Positions 26,030 through 35,102 of a stretch of DNA of 64,000 nt are shown piece by piece. Made by a program: the position numbers and the translations under genes. Positions within the stretch are counted from its first letter, which is position 1. Every line of letters begins with the position of its first letter. Location of the stretch: positions 11,374 through 75,373 of the forward strand of contig CBFIFE010000007.1 in the NCBI GenBank assembly GCA_965661765.1. The letters run 5' to 3'. This stretch comes from JBMYZL01 sp965661765. GTDB taxonomy: Bacteria > Bacteroidota > Bacteroidia > Flavobacteriales_D > Sanyastnellaceae. The notes below the pieces were generated by a model. The model did not search any database. It was not told the origin of the DNA and saw nothing but the letters and a program-made list of their open reading frames with translations.

Positions 26030-27157
26030 TCAGTCAGATGCACCACCCGACACAGCGGTGACCTCGCCAGCAACGCACGCGTAGACTTGGACATCAGCCC
26101 CCGTGGCCTCGAGCCATTCCGGCATCCGGGTCAAGCTTGTATCCGTGAGGAAAACCTGCCCAAAAGCGCCGCCACTGAGCCGCTCCATCAACGCGCGTGC
26201 ACGATGCTCGTCGATTTTGTCAAAAATGTCATCCAGCAACAAAATGGGCTTCACCCCCGTGGCCGATTCCAAATATTCCAACTGGGCCAACCGCAGCGCC
26301 AACAAAAACGTTTTCTGTTGGCCTTGGGAACCAAATCTGCGCAACAGCCGCCCGGACAACAAAAAAGCAACATCGTCCTTGTGAATGCCCTTCGTGGAGC
26401 GCCGCAACCTGCGATCCTCAGCGCGAGCCTCCACAAAAGACCCGCGAATGTCCCTTTCATCCGCCGTCAATTGCGAGACATCGGACAGGCTCACCTCTTC
26501 CGCACCTTGGGCCAAATCCGCATGAATCGCCTGAAACCGAGGTCGAAAATCCGCAACGAATGCGGAGCGTTTTTTCCGGATTTCTGCCGCCAAACCCGCC
26601 ATCCTGTCGTCCCACGGCTCGAGCATGGCTTCGTCCCATGTGCGATTCTCGGCAAAGTACCGCAGCAGTGCATTTCGCTGGGACAGGCACCGGTTGTAGT
26701 CCATGAGGTCATCGAGGTATCGCCTGTCGAACATGGAGATCACCGAATCGATCCACTTTCTGCGCATTTCAGAACCTTCGTGAATCAGTGCCGCATCGTC
26801 GGGCGCAATCATCACCGCTGGGAAGCGGCCGATGTGATCCGCCATCCGGTCGTAAACCTTCTCATTGAGCTTGAACACTTTCTTCACGCCTTTGCGCACG
26901 CCACAGCTGACATGGTCGCGTTGTTCATGACGATGAAATTGGGCACTCAGGTGCATCTCCTCTTCCCCATGCGCGATGATCAAACTGTCATTTGGGTGGA
27001 GATAGGACTTGGTTTGGCAGAGGTAAAAAATGGCATCCAACACATTCGTTTTCCCACTGCCGTTGGGGCCCAGCAGGCAATTGATTTGGTTTCCAAAGGC
27101 CAAATCAAGCGACGCATGATTCCGAAAATGAAGCAAATGAAGTTGTTGCAAGCGCAT
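26030..27157 (-). CDS. recF: DNA replication and repair protein RecF
   Basis: A 375-residue SMC-like ATPase that loads RecA at single-strand gaps with RecO and RecR. Walker A is GPNGSGKTN near residue 30, a RecF-typical APDDAALIHEGSEMRRKWID region follows, the signature LRRFGSQGQQKTFLLALRLAQ is near residue 270-295, and Walker B is ILLLDDIFDKIDEHRA. The ATG at 27157 starts the conserved MRLQQLHLLHFRNH; longer frames are rejected. It is divergent from the TPR gene and followed by the DUF721 gene. Confidence 0.97.
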   Translation of the reverse strand: MRLQQLHLLHFRNHASLDLAFGNQINCLLGPNGSGKTNVLDAIFYLCQTKSYLHPNDSLIIAHGEEEMHLSAQFHRHEQRDHVSCGVRKGVKKVFKLNEKVYDRMADHIGRFPAVMIAPDDAALIHEGSEMRRKWIDSVISMFDRRYLDDLMDYNRCLSQRNALLRYFAENRTWDEAMLEPWDDRMAGLAAEIRKKRSAFVADFRPRFQAIHADLAQGAEEVSLSDVSQLTADERDIRGSFVEARAEDRRLRRSTKGIHKDDVAFLLSGRLLRRFGSQGQQKTFLLALRLAQLEYLESATGVKPILLLDDIFDKIDEHRARALMERLSGGAFGQVFLTDTSLTRMPEWLEATGADVQVYACVAGEVTAVSGGASD

Positions 27158-27171
27158 GATGCGAATTTCCT

Positions 27172-27179
27172 TATTTTTG
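27172..27179 (+). promoter_or_regulatory. Promoter of TPR gene: TTG-N23-TATTTTTG
   Basis: TATTTTTG matches TAnnTTTG, with a TTG (27146-27148) 23 nt upstream. The leader to the ATG at 27211 is about 25 nt. The site lies in the recF/TPR divergent region. Confidence 0.5.
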
Positions 27180-27210
27180 CGCCCACCTGAAACAGAAGAA
27201 CACTTTTTCG

Positions 27211-27903
27211 ATGGCAAAGAAGAATCAGAACGACGAGCCGATTTTCGTCGACCTCGGCGAGGAATACACAAAAATGGAACAGTTTGTCAACGAGAACCGA
27301 CAAACGCTGACCTACGGATTGGGGGGATTGGCTGTCCTGATTTTGGCTGTGCTTGGGTACCAGAGTTTTGTGGTGGGACCGGCAGAAACCGCCGCTGAAC
27401 AGGATGTCTGGCGAGCGGAAAACTACTTTGAAATGGATTCGTTGGACCTTGCCGCCCGCGGCGATGGTTATGACCCTGGATTGGAGGAGGTTTTGAACAA
27501 CCACAGCGGCACCAGTGCGGCGGCCCGCGCGTCTTACGAGCTGGGCTTGGTGTACCGGGATGAAGGGCGATTCGAGGAAGCCATCGAGGCGTTCAAAAGT
27601 GCAGATGTGAGCGACGACGTGATTGGCGCTTTGGTGGAGGGGAACATCGGCGATTGCTTGGTCGAAATGGGCAGTTACAATGAGGCCATTGGGCACTTCG
27701 AAAAGGCAGCTTCCATCGGCGCATCGGGGTTGGCTGAAGATGTGTTGGCACCGATGTTCTTGTACAAATCCGGTGTTGTGAAGCTGGAAACCGGCGACCG
27801 TTCAGGTGCTCGGCGCGACTTTGACCGGATTGTCAACGACTATCCAGAGTCTCAGCAATTTAACTCCGCGCGCGGGATGGCTGCGAGCTTGGCGAACAGC
27901 TGA
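27211..27903 (+). CDS. Membrane-anchored TPR protein (YfgM-like)
   Basis: A 230-residue protein with one transmembrane segment at residues ~34-54 (TYGLGGLAVLILAVLGYQSF) and a C-terminal region with about three tetratricopeptide repeats (AAARASYELGLVYRDEGRFEE, then GNIGDCLVEMGSYNEAIGHFEKA). The layout resembles YfgM, an inner-membrane TPR protein that works with SecYEG and periplasmic chaperones, but the family link is by architecture only. Six nt separate it from ribH, so they are probably one operon. Confidence 0.8.
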   Translation: MAKKNQNDEPIFVDLGEEYTKMEQFVNENRQTLTYGLGGLAVLILAVLGYQSFVVGPAETAAEQDVWRAENYFEMDSLDLAARGDGYDPGLEEVLNNHSGTSAAARASYELGLVYRDEGRFEEAIEAFKSADVSDDVIGALVEGNIGDCLVEMGSYNEAIGHFEKAASIGASGLAEDVLAPMFLYKSGVVKLETGDRSGARRDFDRIVNDYPESQQFNSARGMAASLANS

Positions 27904-27909
27904 TTCAGA

Positions 27910-28449
27910 ATGGCGACCTCTGGAAATGACCTGAGCGCATTCGATGCGAATCTGCTCGACGACAGTGCCCACTTTCAAGTGGGCATTGTGGTTTCTGATT
28001 GGAATGCGGAAATCACCCATGCCCTGCGGGATGGGGCCATCGAGGTGCTGCTTGCCGCTGGCATACCAGAAGCTCGATTGCTCGTTCGATCTGTGCCGGG
28101 GGCCTTCGAAACGCCCCTCGCTGCACAATGGCTGCTGGAAGAAGGGCAATGCGATGGGGTGATTTGCATCGCCGCGGTCATTCGTGGTGAAACGGCTCAC
28201 TTTGACTTTGTGAGCAGTGCCACGGCCCAAGGCATCCAGCAAGTCAGCCTGACCACAAAAAAGCCTGCGATTTTTTGCGTCTTGACAGACGACAACATCG
28301 AGCAATCCCGGGCAAGATCAGGCGGCGTCCACGGGAACAAGGGCGTCGAAGCAGCCGCGGCTTGCCTCCAAATGATGAAGCTTCGCAGCACCTTGAACAC
28401 AGCAAAAGGCACGGACAAGCTGTCCACATGGGGCGTGGGGATGTCATGA
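27910..28449 (+). CDS. ribH: 6,7-dimethyl-8-ribityllumazine synthase
   Basis: A 179-residue lumazine synthase, which condenses the pyrimidine 5-amino-6-ribitylamino-uracil with dihydroxybutanone phosphate in riboflavin synthesis. Signature motifs are VGIVVSDWNAEITHAL (about residues 24-39), the VPGAFETPLAA block, AAVIRGETAHFDFVSSATAQG and TTKKPAIFCVLTDDN. The C-terminal segment has the usual GGVHGNKGVEAA. Its TGA overlaps the next ATG by 4 nt, coupling it to a membrane glycosyltransferase, an unexpected partner. The short leading segment is a normal family feature. Confidence 0.96.
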   Translation: MATSGNDLSAFDANLLDDSAHFQVGIVVSDWNAEITHALRDGAIEVLLAAGIPEARLLVRSVPGAFETPLAAQWLLEEGQCDGVICIAAVIRGETAHFDFVSSATAQGIQQVSLTTKKPAIFCVLTDDNIEQSRARSGGVHGNKGVEAAAACLQMMKLRSTLNTAKGTDKLSTWGVGMS

Positions 28450-30032
28450 TTTGGCAAGCGACATCGTGGTCTCGTCCATTGATGCCCATTCTTGTCGCAG
28501 CAATTGTCCTGCGGTTCTGTGCGGCATGGTTTTCTGAGGGATATTTGATGCACGACGACCACTTCTTGGTGGTCGAAGCAGCAGCGAGTTGGGCCGACGG
28601 TGAAGACTACAACAATTGGTTCCCCTGGTCACAAGAAGCGGCTGGGCTCTCCCCCGTTCAACCGCATCCAGCAAACTTTGCCTACGTCGGGACACAATAT
28701 GTGGCCATTTGGCTGATCAAACGCCTTGGGGTGTCGGACCCGAAGGGCATCGTTCTGATCTTGCGGTTCTTGCACGCCTTTTACAGCCTGCTCGTCGTCC
28801 TTTTCACTTACCGAATTGCAAAGAAAATCGGGGGACTCAAAGCGGCCTGGGTCACCGGTTGGGCCATGGCCGGATTGGCCATCATGCCCGTCCTCTCCGT
28901 TCATCAATTGGTAGAAATGGCTTGCATTCCCCCATTGTTGTTCGCTTTCGACCGGATGCTCTGGGCGCCAGTTGGACGCCTGCGATGGGCGATGATGGCC
29001 TTGGGGTTTGGGCTGGCCACAGCCCTCCGCTTTCAATGCGGCCTCGTTGCAGTCGGTTGGGCAGGAGGCCATTTGTTGGCGACAAAAATGCGTCGGGAAG
29101 GTTGGTTGGAAGTGGGAGTGGTCGGTGCAGGGAGTTTGGTCGTTTTTGGTTTGGGCCAAATCCAAGATCTCTTCATCTGGGGCCGTCCCTTCGTTCAGTT
29201 GTTCGCATACTTCGGATACAACACCACGCACGCCATGAATTACCCGCAAGGGCCTCCTGGCCAATACCTGCTGACCATCATGGGCATCTTGGTGCCGCCG
29301 CTTTCGCTGGCTTGGATGTGGGGATTTGCGAAACAAACACGACGCTGGCCTTCGCTCGCTTGGGCTGTTCTGGCCTTTTTTGTTTTCCATGAACTCTACC
29401 CGAACAAACAAGAGCGGTTCATTCTGCCTGTCTTGCCGTTGATTGTCGCAATGGGTGTGGCTGGCTGGCAAGCCTTTCGCGAGAATTCCCGTTTCTGGCA
29501 AGGAAACCCAAAATTGCACCGAGCCTTGGTGGGGCTTGCGTTGTTCTTGAACGCAGTGGCATTGGTCGGATTGACCTTCGGAACGGTGAAGTCCTCCCGC
29601 ATGAATGCCATGCACGCGCTTTGGTCTGCTGGAGACTTGGAGAATTTCATGGCCATTCATGTGGACAGTTCGCCGCAACCGCCTGCCTTCTACAGTGGCT
29701 CATGGGCAAAGTACTATGTGTCGAAGGGAGACCAAGATGCTGCCGATCGGCTGGATTTGGTCTGCAAACTGCGCGAAAAAAGGCCTTTCCCCAATTATCT
29801 GCTCTTTTACGGCGATGCGCACCTCGGCGAAGTGGTCTTGCGTTACAAAAATGCGTGGCCTGGGTTGACGTATGTAGGCCAAATTCCGCCCGGTCGACTC
29901 GACCGCCTGATGCACTGGTTGAATCCGCTCAACACGGTTGAACGCGTCATGATTTATCGGGTGAATCCGGATGATGCGTGCGCAGTTGTGAAAGAAACGG
30001 GGGCAGTTGCAAAACCAGCGAATGGAGAATGA
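28446..30032 (+). CDS. Multi-pass membrane glycosyltransferase (mannosyltransferase-like, GT-C)
   Basis: A 528-residue integral membrane protein with about ten hydrophobic segments and a short loop early on carrying the acidic pair MHDDHFLVVEAA (around residue 36), the place where GT-C enzymes (GT22/GT39-like) hold their catalytic Asp or DxD motif. A soluble C-terminal region (residues ~400-528) follows. Likely a polyprenol-phosphate-sugar-dependent transferase working on the periplasmic side. The substrate is unknown. The ATG at 28446 overlaps the ribH stop; an upstream frame extends inside ribH and is rejected. Confidence 0.75.
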   Translation: MIWQATSWSRPLMPILVAAIVLRFCAAWFSEGYLMHDDHFLVVEAAASWADGEDYNNWFPWSQEAAGLSPVQPHPANFAYVGTQYVAIWLIKRLGVSDPKGIVLILRFLHAFYSLLVVLFTYRIAKKIGGLKAAWVTGWAMAGLAIMPVLSVHQLVEMACIPPLLFAFDRMLWAPVGRLRWAMMALGFGLATALRFQCGLVAVGWAGGHLLATKMRREGWLEVGVVGAGSLVVFGLGQIQDLFIWGRPFVQLFAYFGYNTTHAMNYPQGPPGQYLLTIMGILVPPLSLAWMWGFAKQTRRWPSLAWAVLAFFVFHELYPNKQERFILPVLPLIVAMGVAGWQAFRENSRFWQGNPKLHRALVGLALFLNAVALVGLTFGTVKSSRMNAMHALWSAGDLENFMAIHVDSSPQPPAFYSGSWAKYYVSKGDQDAADRLDLVCKLREKRPFPNYLLFYGDAHLGEVVLRYKNAWPGLTYVGQIPPGRLDRLMHWLNPLNTVERVMIYRVNPDDACAVVKETGAVAKPANGE

Positions 30033-30042
30033 AATTGGGCGT

Positions 30043-30050
30043 TAGGTTTG
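30043..30050 (+). promoter_or_regulatory. -7 box TAGGTTTG directly before DUF2461 gene
   Basis: Exact TAnnTTTG, followed by TTGC and the ATG at 30055. The 4-nt gap predicts a leaderless message. No -33 TTG at 17-23 nt. Confidence 0.5.
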
Positions 30051-30054
30051 TTGC

Positions 30055-30729
30055 ATGAAATGGTTTGACCCAAGCTTTCTCAGCTTTTTTTCTGAGCTCG
30101 AGACGAACAACAACCGGGACTGGTTCGATGCCAACCGCCACATTTACGAATCGCAAGTCCGCGAACCTTGGAAATCTTTTGTGGCCGCATGCATCGAAAT
30201 GATGGCGGACTGGGACCCCGCATTTGCAGATGGTTTGCTGCCAAAAGATGTCATTTTCCGCATCAATCGTGACATTCGGTTCGCAAAGGACAAATCTCCT
30301 TACAAAACGCAAGTCAGTGCTGGCATCAGCCCTGGCGGCAAGAAGGGGTCGGCTCCGGGATTGTACTTGGAAGCGTCCCATCGCGGATTGACCATCGGTG
30401 GAGGGGCCTATTGGGTGGAAAAGGAGGACCTGTTCTTCTTGCGGGAGAAAATTGGGAAAGAACAAAACCGTTGGAAGGGATTGGTTGAGGATGAAGAGTT
30501 CACCAGCCGATTTGGCCAAATTCAAGGGGAACGCAACAAGCGGATTGACAAGGCGCTGCAACCCTTCGCCGAGCAGAATCAGGACATTTTCCTCAAACAA
30601 TTTTACTACATGGGCCGCTTGCCAGCGAGCGTCTTGCTGCGAGGAGACCTGCTGGAACAAGTTCGGCGGCATGCCCGGGTTGCTGAACCGCTGCGCCAGT
30701 TTTTGCGCGACGGGATGAAGGGGACCTGA
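30055..30729 (+). CDS. DUF2461 domain-containing protein
   Basis: A 224-residue DUF2461 protein, a family without a known reaction. The family signature is FLSFFSELETNNNRDWFDANRHIYE near the start, then INRDIRFAKDKSPYKTQVSAGI (near residue 80) and GLYLEASHRGLTIGGGAYWVE. The whole length is filled by the domain. No signal peptide is present, so it is probably cytoplasmic. It is preceded by a -7 box at 4 nt from the start and is followed 55 nt later by an M1 peptidase. Confidence 0.9.
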   Translation: MKWFDPSFLSFFSELETNNNRDWFDANRHIYESQVREPWKSFVAACIEMMADWDPAFADGLLPKDVIFRINRDIRFAKDKSPYKTQVSAGISPGGKKGSAPGLYLEASHRGLTIGGGAYWVEKEDLFFLREKIGKEQNRWKGLVEDEEFTSRFGQIQGERNKRIDKALQPFAEQNQDIFLKQFYYMGRLPASVLLRGDLLEQVRRHARVAEPLRQFLRDGMKGT

Positions 30730-30771
30730 CGGCCACGCCGAAGGTGCGCCCGAGTTTGGGGTGACAAGATG

Positions 30772-30779
30772 TATTTTCG
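30772..30779 (+). promoter_or_regulatory. -7 box TATTTTCG directly before M1 peptidase gene
   Basis: TATTTTCG (one change from TAnnTTTG) is followed by CGCCC and the ATG at 30785, a 5-nt gap. A TTG at 30756-30758 lies only 13 nt upstream, too near for a standard -33 box. Confidence 0.45.
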
Positions 30780-30784
30780 CGCCC

Positions 30785-32608
30785 ATGCAACGTTTTCTCC
30801 CTTTCGGCCTCATTGCCTTGACTTTTCTCTTGTTGAACGCCACACCTGGCGCTGCGCAGTACCCTGGTTGGCAAATGGGTGCTGATTACGAGATGAGCAT
30901 CTCCCTGGACACAGCATCGCACCAATACGACGGGGAGATGAAATTGGTTTGGCAGAACAACTCCCCGGACGAACTCGATCGCGCCTTCTTTCATCTGTTC
31001 TTCAATGCCTTCCAGCCCGGGAGCATGATGGATGTGCGCTCTCGGACGATCGCCGACCCAGACCCTCGCGTGGGCGACAGAATCGCTGGTCTCCCCACCG
31101 CTGAGTGGGGCTGGATTCAAGTGGAAGAACTGCAGGTGAACGGCAAACCAGCAACGTTTCAACATGACGGAACCATCCTCGACGTCGCATTGCCAGCCAG
31201 TGTGAAAAGTGGCAAAAAAGCCACATTCACCATGAAATGGAAGGCCCAGGTGCCCCGTCAAATCCGGCGCTCGGGTTGGCGAAACAGCGAGGGCATTGAA
31301 TACTCCATGACCCAATGGTACCCCAAGCTGTGTGAGTACGACCACGATGGTTGGCATACAGACCCTTATGTCGGTCGTGAATTCCATGGCATCTGGGCAG
31401 ACTACGAGGTCAGTCTTCAATTGCCATCCTCCTTTGTTGTGGGCGGGACAGGCACCTTGGAAGACGTTCCTGAAGAGGTCAACGGCACGAAGGTTTGGCG
31501 GTTCAATGCCGAGAACGTGATTGACTTTGCCTGGGCAGCGGATCCCGACTATGTGCACACGGATACCCTTGTAGGCAAAACGGTTCTGAACTTTTGTCAC
31601 CAAGCAGACACCACGTACGACGCCGCATGGCAAGAATTGCCGGCTTATACAGCAAAAGCCCTCCTGTTCCTCGAAGATTTGGTTGGGCCTTACCCATATC
31701 CTCAATACAGCGTTCTCCAAGGCGGCGATGGGGGCATGGAGTACCCGATGGCCACCTTGATTACAGGCAACCGGAGCTTGCGCAGCCTCGTGGGCGTTAC
31801 GGTCCATGAAATGGCGCATTCCTGGTTTCAAGCCCTTCTGGCCACGAACGAAAGCCTTTATGAGTTTCTCGACGAGGGATTCACATCTTATGCAACGTCT
31901 CGCTGCATGGATTTCTTGTTCGCCGATGGCATGGGCGGCCCCCACCGTTACAGCTATGGCGGTTACATCAATCAAGCACTCAGCGGAAATGAGGAGCCCC
32001 TCATCACACATGCTGACCACTACACCACGAACCGGGCTTATGGCATCGGCGCCTATTCCAAGGGTGAGGTTCTGTTGGCCCAACTCGGGGGGGTCATGGG
32101 GCCAGAATTGCGAGACGAAGGACTGAAAAATTACTTCAAGCAGTGGGCCTTCAAGCACCCGGGTGTCAACGATTTCAAACGTGTCATGGAAACCACTTCT
32201 GACCTCGAATTGGATTGGTACTTCCAGTATTTCGTCAACACCACGCACACCATCGACTACAGTGTTGCAAGTGTCCTCAACGATGGAGACACCATTGCTG
32301 TAGAATTGGAGAGAATTGGGGGCATGCCCATGCCGATCGACGTGCTGGTGGAATTTGCCGATGGGGACTCTGCACAGTATCACATCCCCTTGGTGATGAT
32401 GCGAGGGCACCGCCCCTTGGCACCGAATGAGCAACTTGCCGAAGATTGGGCTTGGGTTCAGCCCTCATATGTATTGCGTTTGCCAGCGTCAGGCCGAAGC
32501 GTGGCCCGCGTTGAAATTGACCCCATGCGCTACCTGGCAGATGTGGACAGGCAAAACAATTCCGCGACTTTGTGCGCCAATTGCATCCAATCCTTTGAAA
32601 GGGACTGA
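30785..32608 (+). CDS. M1 family metallopeptidase (secreted)
   Basis: A 607-residue zinc peptidase with a signal peptide (residues 1-25, ending GAAQ). The zinc site is HEMAH (His341, Glu342, His345) with the third ligand in DEGF (Glu364). An exopeptidase-type GGMEYPM replaces the common GAMEN, which places it in the Bacteroidota M1 subgroup seen with degraded peptide uptake. It should cleave N-terminal residues from peptides in the periplasm or at the surface. bioY follows with a 1-nt overlap (TGATG), and a second M1 gene follows bioY. Confidence 0.92.
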   Translation: MQRFLPFGLIALTFLLLNATPGAAQYPGWQMGADYEMSISLDTASHQYDGEMKLVWQNNSPDELDRAFFHLFFNAFQPGSMMDVRSRTIADPDPRVGDRIAGLPTAEWGWIQVEELQVNGKPATFQHDGTILDVALPASVKSGKKATFTMKWKAQVPRQIRRSGWRNSEGIEYSMTQWYPKLCEYDHDGWHTDPYVGREFHGIWADYEVSLQLPSSFVVGGTGTLEDVPEEVNGTKVWRFNAENVIDFAWAADPDYVHTDTLVGKTVLNFCHQADTTYDAAWQELPAYTAKALLFLEDLVGPYPYPQYSVLQGGDGGMEYPMATLITGNRSLRSLVGVTVHEMAHSWFQALLATNESLYEFLDEGFTSYATSRCMDFLFADGMGGPHRYSYGGYINQALSGNEEPLITHADHYTTNRAYGIGAYSKGEVLLAQLGGVMGPELRDEGLKNYFKQWAFKHPGVNDFKRVMETTSDLELDWYFQYFVNTTHTIDYSVASVLNDGDTIAVELERIGGMPMPIDVLVEFADGDSAQYHIPLVMMRGHRPLAPNEQLAEDWAWVQPSYVLRLPASGRSVARVEIDPMRYLADVDRQNNSATLCANCIQSFERD

Positions 32609-33186
32609 TGTTTGACGCCCAGATCCAAGCAGTTTCGCTTCCCAAGAGAATGGTGCTGCTCTGTGCCCTGCTGCTGCTGATGTGTTTGGCAGGCCCAGCG
32701 CGATTGGACACGGCGGACGGCATACCGATGACCTTGCAATCCCTGGTGGTGGTGCTGATGCCCATCCTGGTGGGGTGGCGCCGGGGAGTCTTATTGGTTT
32801 GCGCGTACCTCCTTCTCGGGGGCATTGGGGCCCCTGTGTTCGCTGGCGGGACAAGCGGTTGGACCCGATTTGCTGGGACAACTGGAGGCTTTCTTCTCGC
32901 CTTCCCCATCGCCGCAACGGCTGTCGGTGCATTGGCCGAGCGCATTCGCAAGTACCACGCATTGTTCGGTGGCCTGCTCATGGTTTCGGGGCAAGCGATT
33001 GTGCTGACACTTGGACTCATTTGGTCCATGCGCATCAGCCCCCCTGCCCTTTCATTGCCTGAACTTGTCGCAGCCTTCTTGCCTGGTCTCTTGCTGAAAA
33101 GTGGCATCGGTGCGATGCTCATTGCGCTGACCACCCGGATTCTGCGATCTGCTGGTCAACTTCATCCTGAACTTCACGATTCATGA
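32608..33186 (+). CDS. bioY: Biotin transporter BioY
   Basis: A 192-residue multi-pass S component of the ECF-type biotin uptake system. Family markers are PMTLQSLVVVLMPILVG, then RGVLLVCAYLLLGGIGAPVFAGG and the TGGFLLAFPIAA segment. About six membrane segments. No bioM or bioN partner genes are beside it, so it must work with energising subunits elsewhere or by itself. It is sandwiched between two M1 peptidase genes with 1-nt and 4-nt overlaps, so the trio is probably one transcript. The co-occurrence suggests biotin release from proteins or peptides by the peptidases, an inference. Confidence 0.9.
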   Translation: MFDAQIQAVSLPKRMVLLCALLLLMCLAGPARLDTADGIPMTLQSLVVVLMPILVGWRRGVLLVCAYLLLGGIGAPVFAGGTSGWTRFAGTTGGFLLAFPIAATAVGALAERIRKYHALFGGLLMVSGQAIVLTLGLIWSMRISPPALSLPELVAAFLPGLLLKSGIGAMLIALTTRILRSAGQLHPELHDS

Positions 33187-35102
33187 AAGCCTTTCCGCTG
33201 CACTCACTCTTGTGCGTGTCCCTGTTCGCCATCCTCATTGGATGTGGGACCTCAACCAATGAACCAGACGCTCCCTCTTCTCCAACCAGCTCCAAGGGAC
33301 AACAAATTGCCGCCATGAAACGGGCGACAGATTTCCATTCCTACAGCAAACCGGAGGAAGCTCGGGTTGTGCACTTGGATTGGACAGCCCAAGTCGATTT
33401 TGACACGAAAGTCATCGAAGGCATCGCACGTTACGACATCGCGCCCGCGGTGGACGCGAAGCGGATTTTGTTCGACACCGATGGTTTGACCATTTTGAGC
33501 GTTGAGGTCGATGGCGTTGCTGTTCCATTTGAAATGGGGCCTGCCTTGCCCCACATCGGGTCTTCGTTGAGCATCCCCATTGCACCTGAATCCGAATCTG
33601 TGTCCATCGCCTATTCCACGGCACCCGACGCGGGCGCGCTGCTTTGGGTGGAGGGAGCGTCGCCCTTTCTGTTCACGCAAAGCCAGGCCATCCTGGCGCG
33701 CACCTGGATTCCCTGTCAAGACAGTCCTGGCATTCGCTTTACTTACGACGCAGATGTCCAAGTTCCTGAAGGCCTCTTGGCGATGATGAGCGCCACAAAC
33801 CCGACGGCCAAGGACCCCGACGGGCTGTATTCGTTCAAAATGAGCCAACCCATTCCTTCGTACTTGCTGGCCTTGGCTGTCGGCGATGTGGAATTCCGAT
33901 CGGTGGGCGCTCACACCGGCGTCTATGCTGTTCCCGAACTGATTGAGGCAGCCGCAGCCGAGTTCTCCGAGATGGAAGACCTTTTGGTGGCAGCAGAATC
34001 CCTGTATGGTCCGTATGCATGGGAACGCTACGATTTGTTGGTCCTGCCTGCCGCCTTTCCATTCGGCGGGATGGAAAATCCCCGCCTCACGTTCGCCACG
34101 CCCACCATCATCGCGGGGGACAAGAGCCTGGTGGCCTTGGTGGCCCACGAACTGGCCCACAGTTGGTCCGGCAATCTCGTCACGAATGCCACGTGGGATG
34201 ACTTCTGGCTCAACGAGGGGTTCACTGTGTATTTCGAGCAACGCATCATGGAGGCCGTCTACGGAAGAGAAATCAGCGAAATGCTGGCCACTTTGAGCTA
34301 CCAAGGTCTTGTGGATGAAGTGGACGCCATCATGGATCTGAACCCGGACGACACCCACCTCAAACTCCACCTGCAAAACCGCAATCCTGATGATGGCATG
34401 ACGGCCATCGCCTACGACAAAGGCTACTTTTTCTTGCGCCTTTTGGAAGAAACGGTGGGGCGAGCTGCCTTTGATGCTTTCCTGCGCACCTATTTCGAGG
34501 CCCACGCGTTCAAGGTGATGGACACGGAGCGCTTCGTCACTTATCTGAAGCAAAATTTGTTTGCTGATGCGGATGGCAACGTGAATCAGGCCCTTTTGGA
34601 CCAAACCCAACTCGAAGCCTGGATCTACGGTCCCGGATTGCCAGACAACTGCCCATCCGTCCGAAGCGAAAGAATCGAAGCGGTCGACCGGGTCCTTCAG
34701 GCTTGGACCGCTGGTGAATTGGCCACATCAGATTTGCCTTGGCCAGAATGGGTCTATCAGGAGAAATACCGATTCCTGTCGAATTTGCCAGACAACACCA
34801 CTTCAGACCGCATGCGGGAGTTGGACACAAAGTGGGCCATCTCCGGAACTGGCAACAACGAGGTGCTGTTCGCTTGGCTCGAGCAGGCCATTCGCAGCAA
34901 TGACATCGAGAGTTTTCCCCGCCTTCGCACGTTCTTGGTCCAAATCGGTCGTCGGAAATTTCTGACCCCGCTCTACAGGGCGATGATCGAAACGGGCAAA
35001 AAGGAATTGGCCCTGACCATCTACGAAGAAGCCAGGGCCAATTACCACAGTGTGGCAACAGGAACAATCGATGAACTGCTTGGCGTTACCGGAGAACGGT
35101 AA
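33183..35102 (+). CDS. M1 family aminopeptidase, lipoprotein (leukotriene A4 hydrolase-like)
   Basis: A 639-residue zinc aminopeptidase anchored by a lipobox (LIGC, cysteine near residue 21). Motifs: GGMENPRLTF (exopeptidase GxMEN), HELAH (His322, Glu323, His326) and the third ligand in NEGF (Glu345). The C-terminal ~180 residues form a helical LTA4H-type domain. It should sit in the periplasm or on the surface and remove N-terminal residues of peptides. It overlaps bioY by 4 nt. Its 3' end overlaps the end of the convergent giant secreted protein by 17 nt. Confidence 0.92.
   Translation: MKAFPLHSLLCVSLFAILIGCGTSTNEPDAPSSPTSSKGQQIAAMKRATDFHSYSKPEEARVVHLDWTAQVDFDTKVIEGIARYDIAPAVDAKRILFDTDGLTILSVEVDGVAVPFEMGPALPHIGSSLSIPIAPESESVSIAYSTAPDAGALLWVEGASPFLFTQSQAILARTWIPCQDSPGIRFTYDADVQVPEGLLAMMSATNPTAKDPDGLYSFKMSQPIPSYLLALAVGDVEFRSVGAHTGVYAVPELIEAAAAEFSEMEDLLVAAESLYGPYAWERYDLLVLPAAFPFGGMENPRLTFATPTIIAGDKSLVALVAHELAHSWSGNLVTNATWDDFWLNEGFTVYFEQRIMEAVYGREISEMLATLSYQGLVDEVDAIMDLNPDDTHLKLHLQNRNPDDGMTAIAYDKGYFFLRLLEETVGRAAFDAFLRTYFEAHAFKVMDTERFVTYLKQNLFADADGNVNQALLDQTQLEAWIYGPGLPDNCPSVRSERIEAVDRVLQAWTAGELATSDLPWPEWVYQEKYRFLSNLPDNTTSDRMRELDTKWAISGTGNNEVLFAWLEQAIRSNDIESFPRLRTFLVQIGRRKFLTPLYRAMIETGKKELALTIYEEARANYHSVATGTIDELLGVTGER

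Noticed and set aside
28275..28445. Upstream start for the membrane glycosyltransferase
   Set aside because: These codons lie inside ribH and are rich in Arg and His without any membrane-protein character; ATG 28446 gives a 4-nt overlap typical of this genome.
30593..32434. 613-codon minus-strand frame opposite the M1 peptidase
   Set aside because: No domain or signal is recognisable, and the plus strand encodes a complete M1 peptidase with its zinc site.
33252..34610. 452-codon minus-strand frame opposite the second M1 peptidase
   Set aside because: Antisense shadow of a clear metallopeptidase gene.
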